Of a DNA stretch of 64,000 nucleotides, positions 42,953-51,533 are shown in pieces. The position numbers and the translations under genes are program-made. Source of the DNA: Micromonospora sp. HM5-17. Its GTDB lineage: Bacteria; Actinomycetota; Actinomycetes; Mycobacteriales; Micromonosporaceae. Position 1 is the first letter of the stretch; every line of letters begins with the position of its first letter. The notes beneath the pieces are model-generated. The model worked only from the letters and a program-made list of their open reading frames with translations. It did no database searches and was not told the origin of the DNA. The stretch lies in NCBI RefSeq assembly GCF_003762835.1, contig NZ_RJWA01000003.1:124001-188000 (forward strand). Reading direction: 5' to 3'.

Positions 42953-43198
42953 CTATCCGGAGCGGGTGGGCAGCGCGGCGACCCGCACCAGCGCCTCAAC
43001 CCGCCCTTGCGGCGTGTCGTTCCCGTCGACCTCCTCGCCGACGATCCAGATCCACTCGTCCTGGTAGTAGCGCGAGATGTCGTGCCGGACCTCCCCGACC
43101 CGCAGGCGCAGCGGGCGGCCCCCGTACCGCCAGTCCTCCTTGCGCAGCTCGACGAGGGTCCCCGGAGCCAGATCGGGAATCGCGGGCAGCGTGGTCAC
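42953..43198 (-). CDS. hypothetical protein, 81 residues
   Basis: I do not recognise a family with certainty. GTG 43198 follows GGAGGTGCC, a good ribosome site. The protein is soluble, with LAPGTLVELRKEDWRYGGRP, then VRHDISRYYQDEWIWIVGEE. The 'pGTlVeL...dWryG..pLrLrV' pattern suggests a small beta-rich domain. Upstream (43199-43492) no other gene is supported. It lies divergent from the K+ channel gene. Confidence 0.7.
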   Translation of the reverse strand: MTTLPAIPDLAPGTLVELRKEDWRYGGRPLRLRVGEVRHDISRYYQDEWIWIVGEEVDGNDTPQGRVEALVRVAALPTRSG

Positions 43199-43492
43199 GG
43201 CACCTCCAGGCGCATGGGAGACGGGCGGACCCGGGCGATTCGGTCGTGGGCGTCCGCACCTGACGTGACAGGGTGCACATCCGGCGGTACCCAGCGCAAC
43301 GAATTCGACCAAAATTTCCCCGGGATGCACCGCAAGCACCGAATGGCGTAACGAAAACCGGCGGCGGAGCGCCGTCGCCGTCGCCCTGCGGCGCAGTCCT
43401 CGCCCCGATCCTCGCCGAGGCCCGGCCCGGTGCAATGATCCGGGCTATGTTGTGGGCGTGCGGTCGGGGGCAGCGATGAGGCGGGGTAGGGC

Positions 43493-44518
43493 ATGATCCA
43501 CTTTCCCGCCATCTCCCAGAGCCCGCTGTGGGCGCTGGTCCGACGGCTACTCGCGGCGGTCGTTCTCGTGCTGCTGATCGTCGTCGTGGTCTACCTCGAC
43601 CGGGACGGCTACCGCGACGTCAACGAGGACGGGCTGACCCTCCTCGACGCCTTCTACTACACCGTGGTCTCGCTCTCCACCACCGGCTACGGCGACATCA
43701 CCCCGGCGAGCGAGAGCGCCCGGCTGGTCAACGTGCTGGTGATCACCCCGGCCCGGGTGCTCTTCCTGATCATCCTCGTCGGCACCACGCTGGAAGTCCT
43801 GACCGAGCAGTACCGCACCAACCTCCGTCTGACGCGGTGGAGGAAGACCGTGAAGGACCACGTCATCATCTGCGGCTACGGCACCAAGGGCCGTAGCGCG
43901 ATCTCTGCCCTGCTCGAGACGGGCTTCGACAAGCAGCGGATCATCGTCGTCGAGCGGAACCCGAGTGTGATCCGGCAGGCCACCGCGGCCGGGCTGGTCG
44001 TGGTGGAGGGGAACGCCACCCGCTCCGCCGTGCTGAACGAGGCACACGTCAAGAGCGCGAAGTCGGTGATCATCGCGACCGACAGTGACGAGGTCTCGGT
44101 GCTGATCACTCTCACCGTGCGGCAGCTCACCGCCGGTCAGGTGCGGATCATCGCGTCCGCCCGGGAGGCGGAGAACGCGCCCCTGCTCCGGCAGAGCGGC
44201 GCGCACCACGTCATCGTCTCCTCCGCGACCGCCGGACGGCTGCTCGGCGTCTCCACCTCGGCGCCGCCGCTGATCGACGTCGTCGAGGACCTGCTGACCC
44301 CGGGGCAGGGCATGGCGCTCGCGATGCGCTCCGCCACCCGGGACGAGGTCGGAGTCTCGCCGCGACGACTGGATGCGCTGGTGATCGCGCTGGTCCGGCG
44401 CGGCAAGGTGATCTCGCTGTCGGAAAAGGCCGCGACCGCGATCGAAACCGGCGACATGCTGGTGTACGTCCGCGACGACCGGGTCAGCAGCGCCGCGAAC
44501 TCCGAGCCGAGCCGCTGA
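43493..44518 (+). CDS. two-TM potassium channel with RCK (TrkA-N/C) domain
   Basis: A 341-residue channel: TM1 (about 13-34), pore helix with selectivity filter STTGYGD (about 62-68), TM2 (about 83-100), an RCK N-lobe beginning VIICGYGTKGRSAI (Rossmann fold, NAD/nucleotide binding), and a C-lobe with LVIALVRRGKVI. This is the MthK-like layout of prokaryotic K+ channels gated by a cytosolic ring. It would move K+ across the membrane under control of a bound ligand such as NAD(H), Ca2+ or cyclic di-AMP; the ligand is not known. ATG 43493 is the start. Confidence 0.94.
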   Translation: MIHFPAISQSPLWALVRRLLAAVVLVLLIVVVVYLDRDGYRDVNEDGLTLLDAFYYTVVSLSTTGYGDITPASESARLVNVLVITPARVLFLIILVGTTLEVLTEQYRTNLRLTRWRKTVKDHVIICGYGTKGRSAISALLETGFDKQRIIVVERNPSVIRQATAAGLVVVEGNATRSAVLNEAHVKSAKSVIIATDSDEVSVLITLTVRQLTAGQVRIIASAREAENAPLLRQSGAHHVIVSSATAGRLLGVSTSAPPLIDVVEDLLTPGQGMALAMRSATRDEVGVSPRRLDALVIALVRRGKVISLSEKAATAIETGDMLVYVRDDRVSSAANSEPSR

Positions 44519-44653
44519 CCGCCCCGCCCCCGGTGCGGGACCGAGGGCGGGACTGGCCCGCACGTCGCCGTCCCGACCCCGTGCTGCCGCCCGACCCGCC
44601 CGCCGGCTCGACCCGCTCGCCGCCTCGGCGCTTCGCCGGCTCGCTGACGCGCG

Positions 44654-44687
44654 TCGGCCGGCCCACCCGCGCGGGTGGGCCGGCCGA
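44654..44687. terminator. 34-base perfect palindrome between convergent genes
   Basis: The 34 bases are fully self-complementary (17 + 17, no loop), centred between the K+ channel stop (44518) and the korB stop (44720). In RNA it forms a strong hairpin in either direction, so it is a likely bidirectional terminator. Confidence 0.8.
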
Positions 44688-44719
44688 GATCGTACGGGTG
44701 CGGAGGCGACGACGACCGG

Positions 44720-45787
44720 CTAGAGGATCGTCCAGGTGTCGCCGCTGTGGAGGAGCTCGGCAAGCTGCTCCTCCGGCGTCCCGGTCGCCTTGGCGCGGGC
44801 CGACTCGACCTGCTCCTGGACCAGGCGGTCATAGGTGGGGCGGGTGACGTTGCGGAAGATCCCGATCGGGGTGTTGCGCAGCGCGAATCCGGGGAGCCGG
44901 GAGAGCGCGAAGGCGTACGCCGGCTCCTCGACCGTCGCGTCGTGCACCACGATCTCCTCCGCCGGGACGTCCGCGGTCTGGCGTACCGCCAGGCCGAACC
45001 CACCCGGCGGGCGCACCACGCAGAACTGCCCCTGCGAGCCGAAGACGATCGGCTGGCCGTGCTCCAGCCGGATCAGGTAGTCGTCCCGGGTCTCCGGCTC
45101 CTTCAACGCATCGAAGGCGCCGTCGTTGAAGATGTTGCAGTTCTGGTAGATCTCCACGAACGCCGAGCCCTGGTGCTCGGCGGCGGCGCGCAGCACCGAC
45201 TGGAGGTGCCTACGGTCCGAGTCGATGGTGCGGGCCACGAAGGTCGCCTCCGCGCCCAGGGCCAGCGACAGCGGGTTGAACGGCGAGTCCGCCGAGCCCA
45301 GCGGGGTCGACTTGGTGATCTTGCCGAGCTCGGAGGTCGGGGAGTACTGCCCCTTGGTCAGTCCGTAGATCCGGTTGTTGAAGAGCAGGATCTTGAGGTT
45401 GACGTTCCGGCGTAGCGCGTGGATCAGGTGGTTGCCGCCGATGGACAGTGCGTCACCGTCACCGGTCACCACCCAGATCGACAGGTCGGGCCGGGAGACC
45501 GCAAGGCCGGTGGCGATCGCCGGGGCGCGGCCGTGGATCGAGTGCAGCCCGTACGTGTTCATGTAGTACGGGAAGCGCGACGAGCAGCCGATGCCGGAGA
45601 TGAAGACGATCCGCTCGCGCGGGATGTTCAGCTCGGGGAGGAATGACTGCACCGCGGCCAGGATCGCGTAGTCGCCGCAGCCGGGACACCAGCGCACCTC
45701 CTGGTCGGACTTGAAGTCCTTCGCGGTGAGCTTGAGGGCGACCGGCGTCGCGGTCGCGCCTCCGGTGGGCTCGGTGGCCTCAGGCAT
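44720..45787 (-). CDS. korB: 2-oxoglutarate:ferredoxin oxidoreductase, beta subunit
   Basis: A 355-residue subunit with the thiamine-diphosphate motif GDGDALSIGG followed by NN, and the cysteines for the [4Fe-4S] cluster in RWCPGCGDY (Cys34, Cys37), GIGCSSRF (Cys68) and YQNCNIFND. With KorA it converts 2-oxoglutarate and CoA to succinyl-CoA, CO2 and reduced ferredoxin. In actinobacteria this replaces or supplements the 2-oxoglutarate dehydrogenase complex. The start overlaps the korA stop by eight bases. A palindromic terminator follows. Confidence 0.95.
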   Translation of the reverse strand: MPEATEPTGGATATPVALKLTAKDFKSDQEVRWCPGCGDYAILAAVQSFLPELNIPRERIVFISGIGCSSRFPYYMNTYGLHSIHGRAPAIATGLAVSRPDLSIWVVTGDGDALSIGGNHLIHALRRNVNLKILLFNNRIYGLTKGQYSPTSELGKITKSTPLGSADSPFNPLSLALGAEATFVARTIDSDRRHLQSVLRAAAEHQGSAFVEIYQNCNIFNDGAFDALKEPETRDDYLIRLEHGQPIVFGSQGQFCVVRPPGGFGLAVRQTADVPAEEIVVHDATVEEPAYAFALSRLPGFALRNTPIGIFRNVTRPTYDRLVQEQVESARAKATGTPEEQLAELLHSGDTWTIL

Positions 45788-47627
45788 TCTTGACTACCTC
45801 TTCCAGCATCGTCTCCAGCTCGTGGGCCGTGAACGGCAGCCCCCGGACCTGGTTGTAGCTGATCGCGTCGACCAGGTATCGGGCCCGGATCACGTGGGCG
45901 AGCTGGCCGAGGTTCATCTCCGGGATCACCACCCGCTGGTAGCGGGCCAGCACCTCGCCGAGGTTGGCCGGCAGCGGCGCCAGGTGCCGCAGGTGGGCCT
46001 GGGCGACGGAGAGGCCGCGCTGGCGCAGGCCCCGGCAGGCGGCGCCGATCGGCCCGTACGTCGAGCCCCAGCCAAGGACCAGCACCCGGGCGTCGGAGTC
46101 CGGGTCGTCGACCTCGACGTCCGGCACCTTGATCGCCTCGATCCGGGCCGCCCGGGTCCGGACCATGAAGTCGTGGTTCGCCGGGTCGTACGAGATGTCG
46201 CCGGTCTTGCCGGCCTTCTCCAGGCCGCCGATCCGGTGCTCCAGCCCTGGCGTGCCGGGGATCGCCCACGGCCGGGCCAGCGTCTCCGGGTCCCGCAGGT
46301 ACGGCAGGAACGTCTTGCCGTCCTCGCTGTTGGGCGTGGTGGCGAAGTCGACCCGCAGATCGGGCAGGGAGTCGATCTCGGGCAGCAGCCACGGCTCGGA
46401 GCCGTTGGCGACGTAGTTGTCGGACAGCAGGATCACCGGGGTGCGGTGGGTCAGCGCGATCCGGGCCGCCTCCAGAGCGGCGTAGAAGCAGTCGGCGGGC
46501 GACCTCGGCGCGATCACCGCGACCGGTGCCTCGCCGTGCCGTCCGAACAGCGCCATGTTGAGGTCGGCCTGCTCGGTCTTGGTCGGCATGCCGGTGGAGG
46601 GCCCGGCGCGCTGCACGTCGACGATCACCAGCGGCAGCTCCAGCGCCACGGCCAGGGAGATGGTCTCGCCCTTCAGCGCCACACCGGGCCCCGAGGTAGT
46701 GGTGACCCCGAGCGCGCCGCCGTACGACGCGCCGAGCGCCGCCCCGATCGCGGCGATCTCGTCCTCGGCCTGCATCGTGGTGACGCCGAACCGCTTGTGC
46801 TTGCTCAGCTCGTGCAGGATGTCCGACGCCGGGGTGATCGGGTACGCCCCCAGGAAGACGGGTAGTCCGGACCGGACCCCGGCGGCGACGATCCCGAGCG
46901 ACAGCGCCGCGTTGCCGGTGATGTTGCGGTACGTCCCCGGCGGCATCTTCGCCGGCTTGACCTCGTACCGGACGGCGAAATCCTCGGTGGTCTCGCCGAA
47001 GTTCCAGCCGGCCTTGAAGGCGGCGATGTTGGCCGCGGCCAGCGCCGGCCGGGTGGCGAACTTGCGCTCCAGGAACCGGATGGTCGACTCGTACGGGCGC
47101 GAGTACATCCAGGAGAGCAGGCCGAGCGCGAACATGTTCTTGGCCCGCTCGGCGTCCTTCTTCGAGATGTCGTGCTCGGCGAGGGCGCGGACGGTCATCG
47201 AGGTCAGCGCCACCGGGTGGAGCGTGTAGCCGTCCAGCGAGCCGTCGTCGAGCGGGCTGGCCTGGTAGCCCACCTTGGTGAGGTTGCGCTTGGTGAACTC
47301 GTCGGTGTTGACGATGATGTCGGCGCCCCGTGGCAGGTCGGCGAGGTTGGCCTTGAGCGCGGCCGGGTTCATCGCGACCAGGACGTTCGGCGCGTCACCG
47401 GGGGTGAGGATGTCGTAGTCCGCGAAGTGCACCTGGAAGCTGGACACCCCGGGTAGGGTGCCGGCGGGGGCGCGGATCTCGGCGGGGAAGTTGGGCAGGG
47501 TCGAGATGTCGTTGCCCAGTTGGGCGGTCTCCGAGGTGAATCGGTCGCCGGTGAGCTGCATGCCGTCGCCGGAGTCGCCGGCAAACCGGATGACGACCCG
47601 ATCCAGCTGCCGGACCTGCTTGCTCAC
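45780..47627 (-). CDS. korA: 2-oxoglutarate:ferredoxin oxidoreductase, alpha subunit (gamma-alpha fusion)
   Basis: A 615-residue subunit. The N-terminal gamma-type domain starts RVVIRFAGDSGDGMQLTGDR; the alpha region contains GNAALSLGIVAAGVRSGLPV, AYPITPASDILHEL, MQAEDEIAAIGAALGASYGG and TTTSGPG. It supplies the pyrimidine-binding part of the ThDP site and the CoA domain. GTG 47627 has GTGAGG upstream. It is the first gene of korAB and faces the lone nuoA across a 342-base gap. Confidence 0.95.
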   Translation of the reverse strand: MSKQVRQLDRVVIRFAGDSGDGMQLTGDRFTSETAQLGNDISTLPNFPAEIRAPAGTLPGVSSFQVHFADYDILTPGDAPNVLVAMNPAALKANLADLPRGADIIVNTDEFTKRNLTKVGYQASPLDDGSLDGYTLHPVALTSMTVRALAEHDISKKDAERAKNMFALGLLSWMYSRPYESTIRFLERKFATRPALAAANIAAFKAGWNFGETTEDFAVRYEVKPAKMPPGTYRNITGNAALSLGIVAAGVRSGLPVFLGAYPITPASDILHELSKHKRFGVTTMQAEDEIAAIGAALGASYGGALGVTTTSGPGVALKGETISLAVALELPLVIVDVQRAGPSTGMPTKTEQADLNMALFGRHGEAPVAVIAPRSPADCFYAALEAARIALTHRTPVILLSDNYVANGSEPWLLPEIDSLPDLRVDFATTPNSEDGKTFLPYLRDPETLARPWAIPGTPGLEHRIGGLEKAGKTGDISYDPANHDFMVRTRAARIEAIKVPDVEVDDPDSDARVLVLGWGSTYGPIGAACRGLRQRGLSVAQAHLRHLAPLPANLGEVLARYQRVVIPEMNLGQLAHVIRARYLVDAISYNQVRGLPFTAHELETMLEEVVKNA

Positions 47628-47969
47628 AGTTGCACCTCACTTCGCTCGGCCCGGGCGGCGGGGCTGAGCGCCGGGGCGACCTCGCCTTGCTCGGCCACGT
47701 GTCCTCCTTGTGCGCCGGTGGCGGGTGCGGTGGTGGGGCCGGGCCCGCTCCAGTCCTTCCCTCGAAGCCTACGTCGATCGTTGGCCGATCCTGGCCCAAG
47801 GTCCGGCGGTTGGGACGCGGCGATGGGGTATTGGCGTGCTTTCGTCCCACCCGGAAACGTGCGTGGTAATCCAGATCACCGGACTTCGGGCGTCGGAATC
47901 GCCACGGGTGAAAACGGCACGGGGAATCCGCAACTGCCGTAGCGGCGCCACCGCCGGTAAGCTGCCGGA
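47628..47969. other. divergent control region between korA and nuoA
   Basis: No gene is supported. The half nearest nuoA is A/T-richer (47850-47930). Both transcripts must start here, so shared control of korAB and nuoA is possible. I found no clear Rex site or other known operator. Confidence 0.5.
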
Positions 47970-48350
47970 GTGACCGGTTACCTGGGGTCGTACGCGACGC
48001 TGGGGCTGCTGCTGCTCGCCAGCGTGCTGGTCTTCCTCGGCGCCTTCTCCGCCAACCGCCTGCTCCGCCCGGCTCGGCCCGCCGAGCCGCCCGGCAAGCG
48101 GGCCAGCTACGAATGCGGACTCGACCCGGTCGGCAGCGACTGGGCGCAGATGCAGATCCGCTACTACGTCTACGCCTACCTGTACGTGCTTTTCGCGGTC
48201 GAGGGGATATTCCTCTTCCCCTGGGCGGTGGTTTTCGACCGTCCCGGGTTCGGGATCACCACCGCGGTCGAGATGGGGATCTTCGTCGCCGTGCTCGCGC
48301 TCGGCATTCTCTACGCCTGGCGCAAGCGGATCCTCCGCTGGACGCCGTAG
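47970..48350 (+). CDS. nuoA: NADH-quinone oxidoreductase subunit A, orphan
   Basis: A 126-residue protein with three TM helices and the NuoA family marks ASYECGLDPVG and IRYYVYAYLYVLFAVEGIFLFP (split by the motif QMQI). NuoA is part of the membrane arm near the quinone channel. Here no other nuo gene follows; the next gene is folP2 on the other strand. It either adds a second A subunit to complex I or belongs to a reduced ferredoxin-dependent complex. GTG 47970 is the start. Confidence 0.9.
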   Translation: MTGYLGSYATLGLLLLASVLVFLGAFSANRLLRPARPAEPPGKRASYECGLDPVGSDWAQMQIRYYVYAYLYVLFAVEGIFLFPWAVVFDRPGFGITTAVEMGIFVAVLALGILYAWRKRILRWTP

Positions 48351-48384
48351 CCGGTCGACGCGGTTGCGGCGGAGGCGGACCCGG

Positions 48385-49254
48385 TCAGGCGAGGCCACGC
48401 CGGGTGACGGCGGGCGGGCGCTCGCCCCGGATCGACGCGACCATGTCGAGCACCCGTCGGGTCGGCCGGACCTGGTGGGCACGGAAGACCCGTGCGCCGA
48501 GCCAGGCCGAGACGGCGGTCGCGGCCAGCGTCCCCTCCAACCGCTCCTCGACCGGCAGGTCGAGGGTCTCCCCGACGAAGTCCTTGTTGGAGAGCGCCAC
48601 CAGCACGGGCCACCCCGTCGCGGTCAGCTCGGGCAGTCGACGGGTGATCTCCAGCGAGTGCCAGGTGTTCTTGCCGAAGTCGTGCGCGGGGTCGATGAGG
48701 ATGCCGTCGGGTCGTACCCCGAGCTGGACCGCCCGGTCGGCGAGCCGGGTGACCGTCTCGACCACGTCCGCCACCACGTCGGTGAAGGCCGCCCGGTGCG
48801 GGCGGGTCCGCGGGGCCAGCCCGCCGGCGTGCGAGCAGACCAGCCCGACGCCGGTGGCCGCGGCGACCTCGGCGAGCGCCGGGTCGGCGCCGGACCAGGT
48901 GTCGTTGAGCAGGTCGGCCCCGGCGGCGACCGCCTCGACGGCGACCGGTGCGCGCCAGGTGTCGATCGAGATCACCACGTCGGGGAAGGCGACCCGGACC
49001 GCGGCGATGATCTCCACCGTGCGGCGAATCTCCTCCGCCACGTCGACCTCGGCGCCGGGGCCCGCCTTGACGCCGCCGATGTCGATGATCTCCGCGCCCT
49101 CGGCCACCGCCCGCTCCACGGCGCGCAGCGCCCGGTCGGCCGCGAAGGTCGCGCCGCGGTCGAAGAACGAGTCCGGGGTGCGGTTCACGATCGCCATCAC
49201 GACGAGTTCCCCGGGCCCGAAGCTCCGCCGTCCGAGCCGTAGCGCGCCCGACAT
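48385..49254 (-). CDS. folP2: dihydropteroate synthase-like protein FolP2
   Basis: A 289-residue pterin-binding protein. Motif 1 reads VMAIVNRTPDSFFDRG in place of the canonical NVTPDSFSDGG, and the second motif is IDIGGVKAGPG in place of DVGGESTRPG. This is the second, non-canonical DHPS type found in actinobacteria; the mycobacterial counterpart is reported not to complement dihydropteroate synthase. It therefore may not make folate. The next genes (DivIVA-domain, tag, DUF3117) match the mycobacterial folP2 region. Confidence 0.88.
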   Translation of the reverse strand: MSGALRLGRRSFGPGELVVMAIVNRTPDSFFDRGATFAADRALRAVERAVAEGAEIIDIGGVKAGPGAEVDVAEEIRRTVEIIAAVRVAFPDVVISIDTWRAPVAVEAVAAGADLLNDTWSGADPALAEVAAATGVGLVCSHAGGLAPRTRPHRAAFTDVVADVVETVTRLADRAVQLGVRPDGILIDPAHDFGKNTWHSLEITRRLPELTATGWPVLVALSNKDFVGETLDLPVEERLEGTLAATAVSAWLGARVFRAHQVRPTRRVLDMVASIRGERPPAVTRRGLA

Positions 49255-49434
49255 TCACCACTCCCTCGGGATCGTCCGCTCTCTCCGTCGTGGGTGACGC
49301 TAGCCGGCGGACCCGGGCCGCGTCCTCCGGGGCCGTCACCCGCCAGCCCCGGACGGGGTACGCGGTGATGATCGTCGAAGAGTGCGCGGGGTGGCGGGGT
49401 CGCCCGCGCCGCGATGTCATGCCACGATCGGCGC

Positions 49435-50286
49435 ATGGGTCAGGTACTGCTCCTCTTGGTCGTGGCGTTGACCGTCGCGGCGGTGGTGTTCGGCGTGACG
49501 GTGCTGGTGACCGGCGCCGATCCGGGGCTCGGAGACGCGGAGCCGGACGGTCGGGCCGTGCCGCTGCCCGGCAACCGGCCGCTCCAGGAGTCCGACCTGG
49601 AGAAGGTCCGCTTCGACACGGCGCTGCGGGGATACCGGATGGCCCAGGTCGACCAGGCACTGCGCCGGACGGCGTACGACATCGGTTACAAGGACGAGCT
49701 GATCGGGGTCCTCCAGGCCGAGGTCGCGGCGCTGCGCGCCGGGCGGATCAGCGAGGCGGACGAGTTGCGGCGGGCCCGCGAGGAGGCGCTGGCCCCGAGC
49801 GGCGCCGCCCTCGCGGCGGCCCCGGTCGGTACGCCCGCGCCTGCGGCGGCCGAGGCGGCCCCCCGCTCCGGCCCGTCCACGCCCGAGCGGCTCGAGGTCG
49901 AGCCGGCCCGGTTCGGCGGAGCCGGGTCCGGTGCGGTGCAGGACGGCTCGTCCACCGACCCCGCGGACTCCACGCGACGCGACGCGGCCGACGCCGACGC
50001 CGCGGACCGTGCCGGCTCCGCCGACCGGGTCGACTCCGCCGATGCTGAGGGCCGGACCGACCCCGCCGAGCCCGCCAGCCCTGCCGCCCCGGCCGGCCGT
50101 GCCGGGTCCGCGAACGCCGAGCCGGCCGAATCAGCCGGGACCGGCGGAGGTGAGACGGCTCGGTCCGACTTCACGTCCGTGATCGCCGCCGAGGACGGCG
50201 ACCTGGCCGGACCGACCCGGTCCGCCCCGACGGACGGAACGACGGAGCCGGCCGGCCCGGCGGCGGAGCGCCCGGAGCGGTCGTGA
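49435..50286 (+). CDS. DivIVA domain-containing membrane protein
   Basis: A 283-residue protein: N-terminal TM helix (about 4-27), then a DivIVA domain motif VRFDTALRGYRMAQVDQALR, a short coiled coil to about residue 125, and a long C-terminal tail of Ala/Asp/Ser/Pro repeats (about 130-283) that is likely disordered. The mycobacterial counterpart (Rv1209) has the same place. It could localise at curved membrane or division sites; this is inferred from the domain. The stop overlaps the next start as GTGA. Confidence 0.85.
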   Translation: MGQVLLLLVVALTVAAVVFGVTVLVTGADPGLGDAEPDGRAVPLPGNRPLQESDLEKVRFDTALRGYRMAQVDQALRRTAYDIGYKDELIGVLQAEVAALRAGRISEADELRRAREEALAPSGAALAAAPVGTPAPAAAEAAPRSGPSTPERLEVEPARFGGAGSGAVQDGSSTDPADSTRRDAADADAADRAGSADRVDSADAEGRTDPAEPASPAAPAGRAGSANAEPAESAGTGGGETARSDFTSVIAAEDGDLAGPTRSAPTDGTTEPAGPAAERPERS

Positions 50287-50816
50287 GCGCCGGAGGCGAT
50301 CCCGGCCCGGGTCCCGACGGACCGGCTGCCGGCGACGATGCCGACCTGCGGGCGGCGGCCCGACCCGGCGCCGGGGAGGTCACCGCCACGGTCATCGTTG
50401 CCGCTCCCGCGTCCCGGGTCTTCGCCGCGCTGACCGCCTGGGAGCGGCAGGGTGAGTGGATCCCGTTCACCCGGGTCCGACTCATCGAGGGCGACGGTGG
50501 CGAGGGCAGCCTGGTGGAGGCGATCACCCGCGTCGGGCCGGCGGCGCTCCGGGACGAGATGCGGGTGGTCCGGTTCGACGCGCCGTACGAGGTGCGGGTG
50601 GTGCACTGCGGCCGGCTGCTCCGTGGCCCGGGCGTGCTGCGCTGCACCCCGATGGGCCGGGACCGTACCCAGGTCGTCTGGCACGAGTGGTTCCACCTGC
50701 CGGGTGGGGTTGCCGGCCGGGTCGCCTGGCCGGTGCTCTGGCCCGGGTCGAAGGTCGGGCTCACCCAGGCGCTGCGGCGCTTCGCCCGGCTGGTCGAGGG
50801 CGGCCGGCTGCCCTGA
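50283..50816 (+). CDS. SRPBCC family protein (polyketide cyclase/START-like)
   Basis: A 177-residue protein. After about 30 polar residues comes an SRPBCC fold: VTATVIVAAPASRVFAALTA, then WERQGEWIPFTRVRL and RTQVVWHEWFHLP. These form a helix-grip cavity for a hydrophobic ligand. The ligand is unknown. GTG 50283 overlaps the DivIVA-domain gene stop (GTGA), so the two are coupled. Confidence 0.88.
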   Translation: MSAGGDPGPGPDGPAAGDDADLRAAARPGAGEVTATVIVAAPASRVFAALTAWERQGEWIPFTRVRLIEGDGGEGSLVEAITRVGPAALRDEMRVVRFDAPYEVRVVHCGRLLRGPGVLRCTPMGRDRTQVVWHEWFHLPGGVAGRVAWPVLWPGSKVGLTQALRRFARLVEGGRLP

Positions 50817-50907
50817 CGCACCGGGCCACGTACCCGTGAGGGACTTCCGTCCGTTCTCTCCACCCCGTGTCGGCAGGTCGTCGGTCCGTTGGCCTACCGT
50901 CGACGCC

Positions 50908-51498
50908 GTGGCAGATCTGGTGACGGGCGCCGACGGCCTGGTCCGGTGCGGCTGGAGCGCGAGCACCCCGGACTACGCGGCGTACCACGACGAGGAGTGG
51001 GGCCGGCCGCTGCACGGCGACGACGCGCTCTACGAGCGGCTGACCCTGGAGGCGTTTCAGTCCGGGCTCTCCTGGCTGACCATCCTGCGGAAGCGTCCGG
51101 CGTTTCGCGCCGCCTTCGACAACTTCCGGCTGGAAACCGTGGCCCGGTACGACGAGTCGGACGTCGCCCGGCTGCTCGCCGACACCGGAATCGTCCGGAA
51201 CCGTGCCAAGATCGAGGCCGCGATCGCCAACGCCCGGGCCGCCCTCGACCTCCCTGAGAATCTGGCGACCCTGCTCTGGTCGTTCGCCCCGACCACCCGG
51301 AAGGCCCGCCCGCGGTCCTCCGCCGGGGTGCCGGCGGTGACGCCGGAGTCGACCGCGATGGCGAAGGCGCTGAAGAAGCGGGGCTTCCGCTTCGTCGGGC
51401 CCACCACGGCGTACGCGTTGATGCAGGCGACCGGGATGGTCGACGACCACCTGGACGGCTGCCACGTGAAACCTCCCGCCGCGGCCATGATGGGATAA
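50908..51498 (+). CDS. tag: DNA-3-methyladenine glycosylase I
   Basis: A 196-residue base-excision repair enzyme that removes 3-methyladenine from DNA. The zinc ligands are visible: Cys14 in VRCGWSAS, His27 in AYHDEEWG, and the C-terminal His and Cys in DDHLDGCHV. ALYERLTLEAFQSGLSWLTI and GFRFVGPTTAYALMQATGM are typical. GTG 50908 is chosen because the protein begins just before the conserved CGW; the frame upstream is open but unlike the family. It stands 91 bases after the SRPBCC gene. Confidence 0.95.
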   Translation: MADLVTGADGLVRCGWSASTPDYAAYHDEEWGRPLHGDDALYERLTLEAFQSGLSWLTILRKRPAFRAAFDNFRLETVARYDESDVARLLADTGIVRNRAKIEAAIANARAALDLPENLATLLWSFAPTTRKARPRSSAGVPAVTPESTAMAKALKKRGFRFVGPTTAYALMQATGMVDDHLDGCHVKPPAAAMMG

Positions 51499-51503
51499 CG
51501 GGC

Positions 51504-51533
51504 ATGAGCGAGCGGAGCGGGGAGAGGACGTGA
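51504..51533 (+). other. nine-codon micro-ORF ending in the next gene's start codon
   Basis: ATG at 51504 opens nine codons (MSERSGERT) whose TGA overlaps the GTG start at 51530 as GTGA. The first codons repeat the start of the next gene (ATGAGCGAGCGG versus GTGAGCGAGCGG), so it looks like a duplication of the gene start. It may be translated and coupled, or be a chance result of the duplication. Confidence 0.4.
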
